From Pseudomonadota bacterium (GTDB lineage Bacteria > Pseudomonadota > Alphaproteobacteria > Rhizobiales > Hyphomicrobiaceae): 5,516 nucleotides of DNA. The stretch covers positions 1-5,516 of the forward strand of contig JAEZBZ010000140.1 of the NCBI GenBank assembly GCA_023412745.1, in the 5' to 3' direction. The translations under genes and the position numbers were made by a program. This document shows, piece by piece, positions 1 to 5,516 of the stretch; positions within the stretch are counted from its first letter, which is position 1; every line of letters starts with the position of its first letter. The notes beneath the pieces were generated by a model that saw only the letters and a list, made by a program, of their open reading frames with translations, searched no databases and was not told the origin of the DNA.

Positions 1-926
1 TCGATCAGCAGCGCACCGCTGAAGAACGCGCCGATGAACGCGCCGGGAAAGCCGGCTATGATCAGCAGCATCGCGTTGCGGAAGATATGCCCATAGAGGA
101 CTTGGCGTTCACCGAGCCCCTTGGCACGCGCGGTCATCACATACTGCTTGCGGATCTCGTCGAGGAACGAGTTCTTGGTCAGGAAGGTCATGGTGGTGAA
201 GGCGCCGAGCGCCATCGCGATGATCGGCAGCGTCAGATGCCAGAAATAGTCGACGACCTTGCCCCACAGCGACAGATCGCTCCAATAATCCGACGTCAGA
301 CCGCGCGATGGGAACCACTGGAAGAACGATCCGCCAGCGAACAACACCAGCAGAAGCACCGCGACGAGAAAGCCCGGAACGGCGTAGCCCAGAACCAGCA
401 CGCCGCTGGTCCACACATCGAAACGCTCGCCGTCGCGCATGGCCTTGCGAATGCCGAGCGGGATCGAAATCAGATAGGTGATCACCGTCATCCATATTCC
501 GAGCGAAATGGAAACCGGCAGCTTCTCTTTCATCAATTCGACAACGCTGACGTCACGGAAATAGCTTTTACCGAAATCGAACATCAGAAAGTTCTTCATC
601 ATGATGAAGAACCGTTCGTGCGCCGGCTTATCGAAGCCGAACTGGACTTCGAGCTGCCGAATGAATTCGGGATCAAGCCCCTGCGCGCCGCGATAGCGGG
701 CCCCACCGCCGCCAGCCTGTTGCGCGGCGGATGACTGGCTGCTCATGCCATCCGACCCGCCGCCACCGATCCGCGACGTCGCGGAAACGTCGGTGCCGGA
801 AATCTGCGCGATGACACGCTCGACCGGCCCGCCGGGCGCGAACTGGATGATGATGAAACTGATGATCATGATCCCGAGCATTGTCGGGAAGATCAAAAGT
901 ATTCGTTTTAAAAGATAGGCGCCCAT
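1..926 (-). CDS. yejB: YejB-type ABC transporter permease (partial, C-terminus beyond left edge)
   Basis: Inner-membrane permease subunit of a Yej (microcin C / oligopeptide-type) ABC importer, expected to pair with YejE and the ATPase YejF. The ATG at 926 opens 308 complete codons and the frame runs off the left edge. The family is about 364 residues long, so some 60 residues, including the last membrane segment, are missing. The N-terminus MGAYLLKRILLIFPT closely resembles E. coli YejB as I recall it. Hydrophobic segments lie near residues 9-29, 138-160, 172-196, 230-250 and 286-306. The periplasmic loop between the first two holds a Gly/Ser/Gln-rich stretch (52-80) and then GLDPEFIRQLEVQFGFDKP. 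The cytoplasmic EAA loop that docks on the ATPase is clear at about 256-286 (DEIRKQYVMTARAKG, then HIFRNAML). It lies 43 bp after the second binding-protein gene and probably shares its transcript. The Shine-Dalgarno is weak: GGAG 13 nt before the ATG. Confidence 0.95.
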   Translation of the reverse strand, partial: MGAYLLKRILLIFPTMLGIMIISFIIIQFAPGGPVERVIAQISGTDVSATSRIGGGGSDGMSSQSSAAQQAGGGGARYRGAQGLDPEFIRQLEVQFGFDKPAHERFFIMMKNFLMFDFGKSYFRDVSVVELMKEKLPVSISLGIWMTVITYLISIPLGIRKAMRDGERFDVWTSGVLVLGYAVPGFLVAVLLLVLFAGGSFFQWFPSRGLTSDYWSDLSLWGKVVDYFWHLTLPIIAMALGAFTTMTFLTKNSFLDEIRKQYVMTARAKGLGERQVLYGHIFRNAMLLIIAGFPGAFIGAFFSGALLI

Positions 927-969
927 CCCGGATAGTTTGCTCCAGTTGGTTGATCGGCGTCAGTCATAA

Positions 970-2817
970 CTAAAGTTTTGACGCTTTTTCCGCGTCGAAC
1001 CACCACGTGTCGACTATGCCGCGGTCATAAAGCGGCTTGGTTTCAGGGCGGCTATATTTATTCCAATGCGCAACGGTATGAGACGCTTTGTACCACTGCG
1101 GCACCCAATAATGCCCGGCGCGCAAAACCCGATCGAGAGCCCGCATTGCCGCTTCCAGGTCATCGCGCGATTGGGCTTCGAGAACTTTCGCGGTCAGTGC
1201 ATCGACCACCGGATCCTTGATGCCTGCCAAGTTATAGCTGCCCTCGGTGTCAGCGGATTCGGACCCATAGAAATTGCTCAATTCGAGACCCGGGGTCAGC
1301 CGCATCACATAGCGCTGCGTGATGATGTCGAAATCAAACGATTTCACGCGCCTTTCATATTGCGCCGGATCGACCCTTCGGATACTCGCATTCAAACCTA
1401 TGGCCTGCAGGTTTTTCACATAAGGCGCCAACACGCGCTCGAATGACGGCTCGTTGATCAGGAACTCGATATCGAACGTCGCACCATCCTTGATGCGCTT
1501 GCCGCCCTTCAATTCCCAGCCGGCTTCGGTGAGTAATCGCGCGGCCTGACCGAGCAGGCGCCGGTCTGATCCGCTGCCGTCCGATACTGGAGAGATATAC
1601 GGCTCTTCAAACACCTCTTTCGGAAGCTTGTCGCGGAACGGCTCCAGCAATGCCAGCTCGGCAGGTGATGGCTTGCCTGTCGCTTTTAGTGTCGAATTTT
1701 CGAAATAGCTGTTCGTGCGCTGATAAAGTCCGAAGAAAATATTCTTGTTCGTGAACTCGTAGTCGAATGCGAGATCGAGGGCCCTGCGCACTCGGATATC
1801 CGAGAACTTGGCGCGCCGCATGTTCATGAAGAAGCCTTGCGCACCCGACGGGCTTGCGTCTGGCATGGTCAGCAATTGCATGCGTCCATCGCGCACCGCC
1901 GGCACGTCATAGGCGGTGGCCCAATCACGCGCGGTGAATTCCTCGCGTAGATCGTAGGTGCCGGCCTTCAGGCTTTCGAGCGCTGCGGTGCGATCGCGAT
2001 AATACTCGTAGCGCACCTCATCAAAATTGTAGCGGCCGACATTGACCGGTAGATTCTTAGCCCAATAGTCGTCGCGCCGCTTGAAGGTCGTATAGGCGCC
2101 TTGCCTGAAATCCGAGATGCGATAGGGGCCAGATCCGAGCGGCGGTTCCAGCGTGGTCTGATCGAAGTCGCGTGTCGCGTAAAACGCCTTCGCCAGCACC
2201 GGCAGGCCGGCAACCGTCAGCGGCAGATCGCGCAGGTTGCCGCCGGTAAATTCAAAACGCACGCGCCCCTTGTCGAGCGCCTCGGCCTTGGCAACGTCTC
2301 GCAGCATGATGCGATATTGCGGATGCCCTTTCGCTTTCAGCGTCTCAAACGAGAAGACGATATCGTCGGCCGTCACGTCCGATCCGTCGGAAAACCGCGC
2401 TTCGGGCCGCAACGTGAAGGTCACCGATTTGCGATCCTCCGCAAGTGCTGCGGATTTCGCCACCAATCCGTACACCGCGTCAGGCTCGTCAGCGGCGCGC
2501 ACCATCAGCCTGTCGAACATCAGCTCAAGCCCCTGCGCTGAATCTCCGCGCAGGATGAACGGATTGAAGCTGTCGAATGTAATACGCGCGCCGGGACCGA
2601 TATGGGCCAGCCGACCGCCTTTTGGCGCATCCGGACGGACGTAATCGAAATGCTTGAAGTCCGGCGCGTATTTCAGTTCGCCGAACGCCGACAGACCATG
2701 GCTTTCCGGCGGGTTGGCCGCGGCCGGAACCACGGCCATCAGTGAGAGGAGAACAACGGCCAGCGGCGACAGCCACCCCCGCCAGAGTGGATTTACGGCC
2801 AGCCTTGCCTGCCTCAT
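970..2817 (-). CDS. yejA: Periplasmic solute-binding protein, YejA-type family 5 (second of tandem pair)
   Basis: Periplasmic substrate-capture component of the Yej importer, SBP_bac_5 (peptide/nickel) family. The frame opens at a GTG at 2847, but I choose the ATG at 2817 (615 aa). It follows a strong AAGGGGAGG and gives a normal Sec signal peptide: Arg-rich n-region, hydrophobic core SPLAVVLLSLMAVV, likely cleavage after AAA at residue 34. From M1 at 2817, visible family features are GELKYAPDFKHFDYVRPDAP at 46-65, the SBP_5 block around 118-160 (LRPEARFSDG), PPLGSGPYRI at 225-234 and FDFDIITQRY near 494-503. The C-terminus (PLYDRGIVDTWWFDAEKASK) is very like E. coli YejA as I remember it. 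YejA is about 604 aa, so this is full length. It begins 19 bp after the stop of its paralogue and ends 43 bp before yejB, which indicates one operon. It is homologous to the upstream gene along its whole length but clearly diverged, so ligands may differ. Confidence 0.93.
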   Translation of the reverse strand: MRQARLAVNPLWRGWLSPLAVVLLSLMAVVPAAANPPESHGLSAFGELKYAPDFKHFDYVRPDAPKGGRLAHIGPGARITFDSFNPFILRGDSAQGLELMFDRLMVRAADEPDAVYGLVAKSAALAEDRKSVTFTLRPEARFSDGSDVTADDIVFSFETLKAKGHPQYRIMLRDVAKAEALDKGRVRFEFTGGNLRDLPLTVAGLPVLAKAFYATRDFDQTTLEPPLGSGPYRISDFRQGAYTTFKRRDDYWAKNLPVNVGRYNFDEVRYEYYRDRTAALESLKAGTYDLREEFTARDWATAYDVPAVRDGRMQLLTMPDASPSGAQGFFMNMRRAKFSDIRVRRALDLAFDYEFTNKNIFFGLYQRTNSYFENSTLKATGKPSPAELALLEPFRDKLPKEVFEEPYISPVSDGSGSDRRLLGQAARLLTEAGWELKGGKRIKDGATFDIEFLINEPSFERVLAPYVKNLQAIGLNASIRRVDPAQYERRVKSFDFDIITQRYVMRLTPGLELSNFYGSESADTEGSYNLAGIKDPVVDALTAKVLEAQSRDDLEAAMRALDRVLRAGHYWVPQWYKASHTVAHWNKYSRPETKPLYDRGIVDTWWFDAEKASKL

Positions 2818-2820
2818 AGG

Positions 2821-2829
2821 CCTCCCCTT
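2821..2829 (-). promoter_or_regulatory. Ribosome binding site of the second binding-protein gene
   Basis: On the minus strand this reads AAGGGGAGG, followed by CCT and the ATG at 2817. GGAGG is 3 nt and AAGGGG 6 nt from the start codon. It is the best Shine-Dalgarno in the window. It decides in favour of ATG 2817 over the in-frame GTG at 2847, which has no such site and would add ten charged residues in front of the signal peptide. Confidence 0.7.
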
Positions 2830-2836
2830 GCCTTCA

Positions 2837-4711
2837 TCATCTGCCACGCGCCGCCGCTAGCCTATGCTGCGCAGCCGGATCAACCCACCATACGCGCATG
2901 AACGATACCGCCTGCTCCGGCAGCCGCTGCGGATGGCCGAACATGGCCCACGTCGCCACACGATCATACGGCGTATGCCACTGCGGCACGACATAGTGAT
3001 TCCAAAGCAGCACGCGGTCCAGCGCCCTTGTTGAAGCTACGAGCTCCGTACGGTCCTTGGCGTAGATGATTTTGTCGATCAGCTTGTCGATGGCCGGGTT
3101 GCGGATACCGATCGTGTTGCGGCTGCCATCCGTGCCCGCGGCAGCCGAGCCCCAGAAGTCCCGCTGCTCATTTCCGGGCGAGTTGGACTGCGGGAACGAG
3201 TCGACGATGATGTCAAAGTCGAACGTATCGGAACGGCGCTGGAACTGTGAGGTATCGACCACGCGCACATTCACCTTGACGCCGAGCCGTTCAAGGTTCG
3301 CCTTGAAAGGCAGCACGACGCGCTCGAAATCCGGCTGGACGAGCAGGAATTCCGCCGTCAACTGTTCTCCCGCGGCGTTGGTCAGCACACCGCCTTTGGG
3401 TGTCCAGCCAGCTTCCGAGAACAGCTTTGCCGCCTGACGCAAATGGTTGCGGGCATCCTCCGGTGTGTTGTTGATCGGGTTCTTCCACTCGGTTGTGAAG
3501 ACCTCGGGCGGGATCTCGCTCTCGATCTCCTTAAGGATCTCCAGTTCGCGACCGGTCGGCAGCCCCGTCGCCTGCAGGTCGGAATTGCCGAAGTAGCTCT
3601 CGACCCGGCTGTACTGATCGAAGAAAAGGTTCTTGTTCATCCACTCGAAATCGAACGCCAGATTGAACGCCTGACGCACGCGCGGATCCTGGAACTGCTT
3701 GCGGCGCGTATTGAATACGAACGCCTGCATCGCCGTCACATTCTTGACCGGCAACTGCTCCTTCTTCACCAGCTCCTTATGCACGGCGTCGAAATCGAAC
3801 GCGGTCGCCCAGTTCTTGGCGCTGCTCTCGCGCCAGAAATCGATACCGCCCGATTTGAACGCCTCGAAGGCTGGCACGCGGTCGCGGAAATAGGTGAAGA
3901 CCAGTTCGTCGAAGTTCCACTGGCCGATGGAAACTGGCAGGTCCTTGCCCCACCAATCCTTGACCCGCTCATAGACGATGCTGCGGCCGGGATCGACCGA
4001 CTTGATGCGATACGGGCCTGATCCCAGCGGAATTTCCAGCGAGCTGCGGGCCAAGTCGCGCGGTTCGCCGTTGGCACCCTTGCCTTCCCAGAAGTGCTTC
4101 GGCAGCACCGGCATCTGGCCGACGATCAACGGCAGCTCGCGATTGCCCTTCTGGTCGAAATGGAAGGTTACCTCGTGGTCGCCGGTCCGCTCGGCGCGGA
4201 CGACGTTGCGATAGTAGGCGTTGTAATGCGGGTGCGCCTTCTTCAGCGCGTCTAGCGTAAAGATGACGTCGTCGGGCGTTATCGGCTTGCCATCGTGGAA
4301 ACGGGCTTCCGGCCTCAGGCTGAAGGTTGCCGAGGAAAAGTCATCCGGATACGACACCCACTCCGCGACAAGCCCGTACTCCGTCGATGGCTCGTCCGGG
4401 CTCGACACCATGAGCTGGTCGTAGATGAGGCCAAGGCCCGTCGCAGCGCTGCCGCGCACCGAGAAGCCGTTGAGGCTATCGAAAGACCCCATTGCCCACT
4501 GGCGCACCGTGCCACCCTTGGGAGCATCGGGATTCACCCAGTCGAAGTGTTTGAAATCAGAGCCGAATTTTGGCTCACCGATCAGAGATAGCGCGTGATG
4601 GCGCGTCGCAGTATCCGCACGCGACGGGCTAGCGCTCACAGCGAATGCCGACGCCACCAGGGCAACAGCAACCAAGCTGTTGAAGATTCTACGCTGTAGA
4701 CGCGCCTTCAT
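2837..4711 (-). CDS. yejA: Periplasmic solute-binding protein, YejA-type family 5 (first of tandem pair)
   Basis: Family-5 (SBP_bac_5) periplasmic binding protein, paralogue of the next gene and probably an alternative substrate receptor for the same YejB permease. The frame is open to a GTG at 4729, but ATG 4711 (624 aa) is preferred: GGGAG lies 11 nt upstream and the N-terminus is a typical Sec signal (MKARLQRRIFNSLVAVALVA, likely cleavage after SRA at residue 32). From M1 at 4711, visible features are ALSLIGEPKFGSDFKHFDWV at 40-59 then NPDAPKGG, the SBP_5 block near 114-157 (LRPEARFHDG), IPLGSGPYRI at 227-236 and RALDRVLLWNHYVVPQW at 562-578. The C-terminus (RVWWVDPAAQHRLAAARGR) departs from the YejA-like ending of its neighbour. 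The gene ends in two adjacent TGA codons. As first gene of the transporter cluster it follows a 198-bp intergenic region with a candidate promoter. It could instead correspond to a receptor such as Agrobacterium YepA, used for peptidoglycan fragments; sequence reading alone does not settle this. Confidence 0.93.
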   Translation of the reverse strand: MKARLQRRIFNSLVAVALVASAFAVSASPSRADTATRHHALSLIGEPKFGSDFKHFDWVNPDAPKGGTVRQWAMGSFDSLNGFSVRGSAATGLGLIYDQLMVSSPDEPSTEYGLVAEWVSYPDDFSSATFSLRPEARFHDGKPITPDDVIFTLDALKKAHPHYNAYYRNVVRAERTGDHEVTFHFDQKGNRELPLIVGQMPVLPKHFWEGKGANGEPRDLARSSLEIPLGSGPYRIKSVDPGRSIVYERVKDWWGKDLPVSIGQWNFDELVFTYFRDRVPAFEAFKSGGIDFWRESSAKNWATAFDFDAVHKELVKKEQLPVKNVTAMQAFVFNTRRKQFQDPRVRQAFNLAFDFEWMNKNLFFDQYSRVESYFGNSDLQATGLPTGRELEILKEIESEIPPEVFTTEWKNPINNTPEDARNHLRQAAKLFSEAGWTPKGGVLTNAAGEQLTAEFLLVQPDFERVVLPFKANLERLGVKVNVRVVDTSQFQRRSDTFDFDIIVDSFPQSNSPGNEQRDFWGSAAAGTDGSRNTIGIRNPAIDKLIDKIIYAKDRTELVASTRALDRVLLWNHYVVPQWHTPYDRVATWAMFGHPQRLPEQAVSFMRVWWVDPAAQHRLAAARGR

Positions 4712-4721
4712 CGACGGTTTG

Positions 4722-4727
4722 TCTCCC
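4722..4727 (-). promoter_or_regulatory. Ribosome binding site of the first binding-protein gene
   Basis: On the minus strand this reads GGGAGA. The GGGAG core is separated by 11 nt from the ATG at 4711. The spacing is a little long, but the alternative GTG at 4729 has no purine-rich site ahead of it and overlaps this motif, so ATG 4711 is favoured. Confidence 0.5.
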
Positions 4728-4733
4728 ACGCTA

Positions 4734-4750
4734 GCGGCGATTCGCGCCGC
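4734..4750 (-). other. GC-only stem-loop in the leader of the first binding-protein gene
   Basis: GCGGCG (4734-4739) pairs perfectly with CGCCGC (4745-4750) across a 5-nt loop. The stem lies a few bases upstream of the Shine-Dalgarno of the gene starting at 4711. There is no following T-tract in the direction of transcription, so it is not a terminator. It may affect translation or mRNA stability, but six G-C pairs can arise easily in GC-rich DNA. Confidence 0.3.
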
Positions 4751-4806
4751 GCAACCTCCCGGTCAGATGAGGCCCCTGCGCTTTGCAAGCAACACTCATA
4801 ATGAAA

Positions 4807-4834
4807 CTTATAACAGCAAATACGACCCAGCCAA
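4807..4834 (-). promoter_or_regulatory. Candidate sigma70-type promoter of the transporter operon
   Basis: On the minus strand TTGGCT (4834-4829, four of six to TTGACA) is followed after 16 bp by TATAAG (4812-4807, five of six to TATAAT). This predicts a transcription start near 4800 and a leader of about 90 nt before the ATG at 4711. It is the best pair I can find in the 198-bp gap, in the right place and direction. Alphaproteobacterial promoters are poorly matched by the E. coli consensus, so this is only a candidate. The -35 lies inside the inverted repeat at 4823-4849. Confidence 0.35.
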
Positions 4835-4849
4835 TTTGATGGCGGGTCG
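4823..4849 (-). terminator. Inverted repeat downstream of the cytochrome gene: weak terminator or operator
   Basis: CGACCC-a-GCC (4823-4832) pairs with GGC-GGGTCG (4841-4849), giving nine base pairs with one bulged A and an 8-nt AT-rich loop. Read on the minus strand it lies about 60 nt past the cytochrome stop codon and is followed by TATTTGCTGTTATAA. That tail is only partly T-rich, so it would be a weak intrinsic terminator. It also overlaps the -35 of the candidate operon promoter, so an operator role is equally possible. Confidence 0.35.
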
Positions 4850-4858
4850 CATTTGCGT

Positions 4859-4885
4859 GAATGCAGCCTTATGTTCGAATGCAGC
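4859..4885. repeat. Nine-bp direct repeat in the intergenic region
   Basis: GAATGCAGC occurs at 4859-4867 and again at 4877-4885, an 18-bp period. The first copy overlaps one arm of a short inverted repeat, GCATT-N6-AATGC (4849-4864). The pair lies 25-51 bp upstream of the candidate -35, where activators often bind, but no known binding site is recognised. Confidence 0.35.
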
Positions 4886-4902
4886 AGACGCGACGCGTCG
4901 CA

Positions 4903-4921
4903 CTGCCCATCAGTTGGGCAG
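4903..4921 (-). other. Stem-loop over the cytochrome c stop codon
   Basis: CTGCCCA (4903-4909) pairs perfectly with TGGGCAG (4915-4921) around a 5-nt loop that holds part of the TGA stop. It is followed on the minus strand by a separate perfect 12-bp palindrome, GCGACGCGTCGC (4890-4901). Neither has a T-tract. They may protect the 3' end of the cytochrome mRNA, or may be chance in GC-rich sequence. Confidence 0.3.
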
Positions 4922-5455
4922 CGGAACTGGATTGTCGCTCAGCGTGCGCAGATACGAGATCAGGTCAGCCAGCTCGGCGTTGTCCTTGATGCCGGCGAAG
5001 GCCATCCGGTTGCCCGGTGCGTAGCCGCGAGGATCATGAATGAAGTTCGCCAGGTTCTCGTAGGTCCAATCGCCGCCCTTGTCCTTGAGAGCAGCCGAAT
5101 AGTTGAACCCTTCCGTGCCAGCCTTGTGACGGCCAACGACGCCATACAAGTTCGGACCGGTGGCGTTCTTGCCACCCTTGTCCGGCGTGTGACAGGTCGT
5201 GCAGCGCTTGAACGCGGCCTGGCCGTTGGCCGGATTGGCCTTCTGCAGCAGGCCGGTGAAGGCCGCGAAATCGATACCAGACTTGGCAGCAGCCGCGCCG
5301 CCCTCGGTGGCCGCAGGCGCCGCAACCGGCAGTGTGAAGCCAGGCTTCTCAAGCTTACCGCTTGTGCGCAGATCGATGAACGTCGAGGCGCCAAACATCA
5401 CCAGCAGTGCCGAAATCACAGCACCCGCGATTTTGTTTAATTCAAAGCTATCCAT
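4910..5455 (-). CDS. cycM: Membrane-anchored class I cytochrome c (CycM-like, cytochrome c552)
   Basis: A 181-residue c-type cytochrome tethered to the periplasmic face of the inner membrane. Residues 8-29 (KIAGAVISALLVMFGASTFI) form an uncleaved signal anchor. An Ala/Pro/Gly-rich linker follows (about 38-60). The haem domain carries CTTCH at 85-89, with two Cys binding haem covalently and His89 as axial ligand. The mitochondrial-type block GPNLYGVVGRHKAG is at 100-113, and Met151 in NRMAFAGIK is the expected sixth ligand. It ends DLISYLRTLSDNPVPLPN. Length and architecture match Bradyrhizobium japonicum CycM, which carries electrons from the bc1 complex to the aa3 oxidase; that role is transferred from the family. 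ATG 5455 fits the anchor exactly. The only purine-rich tracts upstream (GGGGCGG just before it, GAGGG further up) are imperfect Shine-Dalgarno sites. Only 22 genuine bases remain upstream before adapter sequence begins, so its promoter is absent. It is probably not co-transcribed with the transporter, given the 198-bp gap. Confidence 0.93.
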   Translation of the reverse strand: MDSFELNKIAGAVISALLVMFGASTFIDLRTSGKLEKPGFTLPVAAPAATEGGAAAAKSGIDFAAFTGLLQKANPANGQAAFKRCTTCHTPDKGGKNATGPNLYGVVGRHKAGTEGFNYSAALKDKGGDWTYENLANFIHDPRGYAPGNRMAFAGIKDNAELADLISYLRTLSDNPVPLPN

Positions 5456-5477
5456 TCCGCCCCAGCCCTCTGTGTGC

Positions 5478-5516
5478 CTGTCTCTTTACACATCTGACGC
5501 TGCCGACGACTAGTCG
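5478..5516. other. Illumina Nextera / Tn5 transposome adapter remnant (not genomic)
   Basis: CTGTCTCTTTACACATCT (5478-5495) is the 19-bp Tn5 mosaic end as used in Nextera libraries, with one A missing after CTGTCTCTT. GACGCTGCCGACGA (5496-5509) follows with no mismatch; it is the reverse complement of the Nextera Read 1 adapter tail. The last seven bases, CTAGTCG, fit the start of a reverse-complemented i5 index. The genuine genome therefore ends at about 5477, and this is a contig end. Nothing in this stretch should be annotated as promoter or coding sequence. Confidence 0.95.

Noticed and set aside
87..734. Long plus-strand open frame of about 215 codons opposite yejB.
   Set aside because: It is antisense to a clearly recognisable permease. 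Its His/Arg/Gln-rich composition is typical of shadow frames in GC-rich DNA, and no domain is visible.
865..874. GATCATGATC palindrome near the start of yejB.
   Set aside because: It is ten bp long, within repeated Ile/Met codons of the first membrane segment, and is expected from codon use.
3443..4021. Long plus-strand open frame of 192 codons opposite the first binding-protein gene.
   Set aside because: It is the complement of a well-conserved family-5 binding protein. It lacks a credible ribosome binding site or domain, so it is a coding shadow.
4731..4799. A 22-codon frame (MSVACKAQGPHLTGRLRGANRR) in the leader of the first binding-protein gene, starting almost at the predicted transcription start.
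   Set aside because: There is no Shine-Dalgarno, no run of regulatory codons and no attenuator structure. It would be leaderless only if the unproven promoter is right.
4811..4836. TTGGCTGGG followed by TTTGC on the minus strand, resembling a sigma54 promoter.
   Set aside because: The closest GG and GC pair is separated by 9 bp, not the required 10, and the flanking consensus is poor.
5456..5516. Possible promoter and divergent regulatory region upstream of the cytochrome gene.
   Set aside because: Only 5456-5477 is genomic; the rest is adapter, so no promoter can be called.

Overview
The window is a piece of an alphaproteobacterial chromosome, most likely from the Bradyrhizobium / Rhodopseudomonas / Afipia / Nitrobacter group. 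The evidence is a high-GC coding pattern, a membrane-anchored class I cytochrome c closely resembling Bradyrhizobium CycM, and a Yej-type ABC transporter locus with two tandem solute-binding protein genes, as reported in Rhizobiales. These assignments come from reading translations and recalling families; no search was run.

Layout: every real gene lies on the minus strand, so the biological order runs from right to left. The right end (5478-5516) is not genomic. It is an Illumina Nextera/Tn5 adapter remnant, so the contig really ends at about 5477. Next come a cytochrome c gene (cycM-like, 5455-4910) and a 198-bp intergenic region (4909-4712) with stem-loops, a short direct repeat and a candidate sigma70-type promoter. 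Then follow two tandem, homologous, secreted family-5 solute-binding proteins of the YejA type (4711-2837 and 2817-970). Last is yejB (926 to the left edge), a microcin C/oligopeptide-type ABC permease whose final ~60 codons lie outside the window. The missing partners, a second permease (YejE) and an ATPase (YejF), are expected just beyond the left edge.

How the genes work together: two periplasmic binding proteins appear to feed one inner-membrane peptide/muropeptide-type importer. Gaps of 19 and 43 bp suggest one transcript starting in the 4712-4909 region. In relatives this transporter takes up microcin C, contributes to resistance against antimicrobial peptides, or imports peptidoglycan fragments; which applies here cannot be read from the sequence. 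The cytochrome c gene is probably a separate unit, carrying electrons from the bc1 complex to a terminal oxidase.

I see no RNA gene, CRISPR array, insertion sequence or phage element, and no undescribed system. The least expected signals are the adapter at the right end, the two divergent binding proteins for one permease, a 22-bp perfect palindrome inside yejB, and an inverted repeat covering the -35 of the candidate operon promoter.
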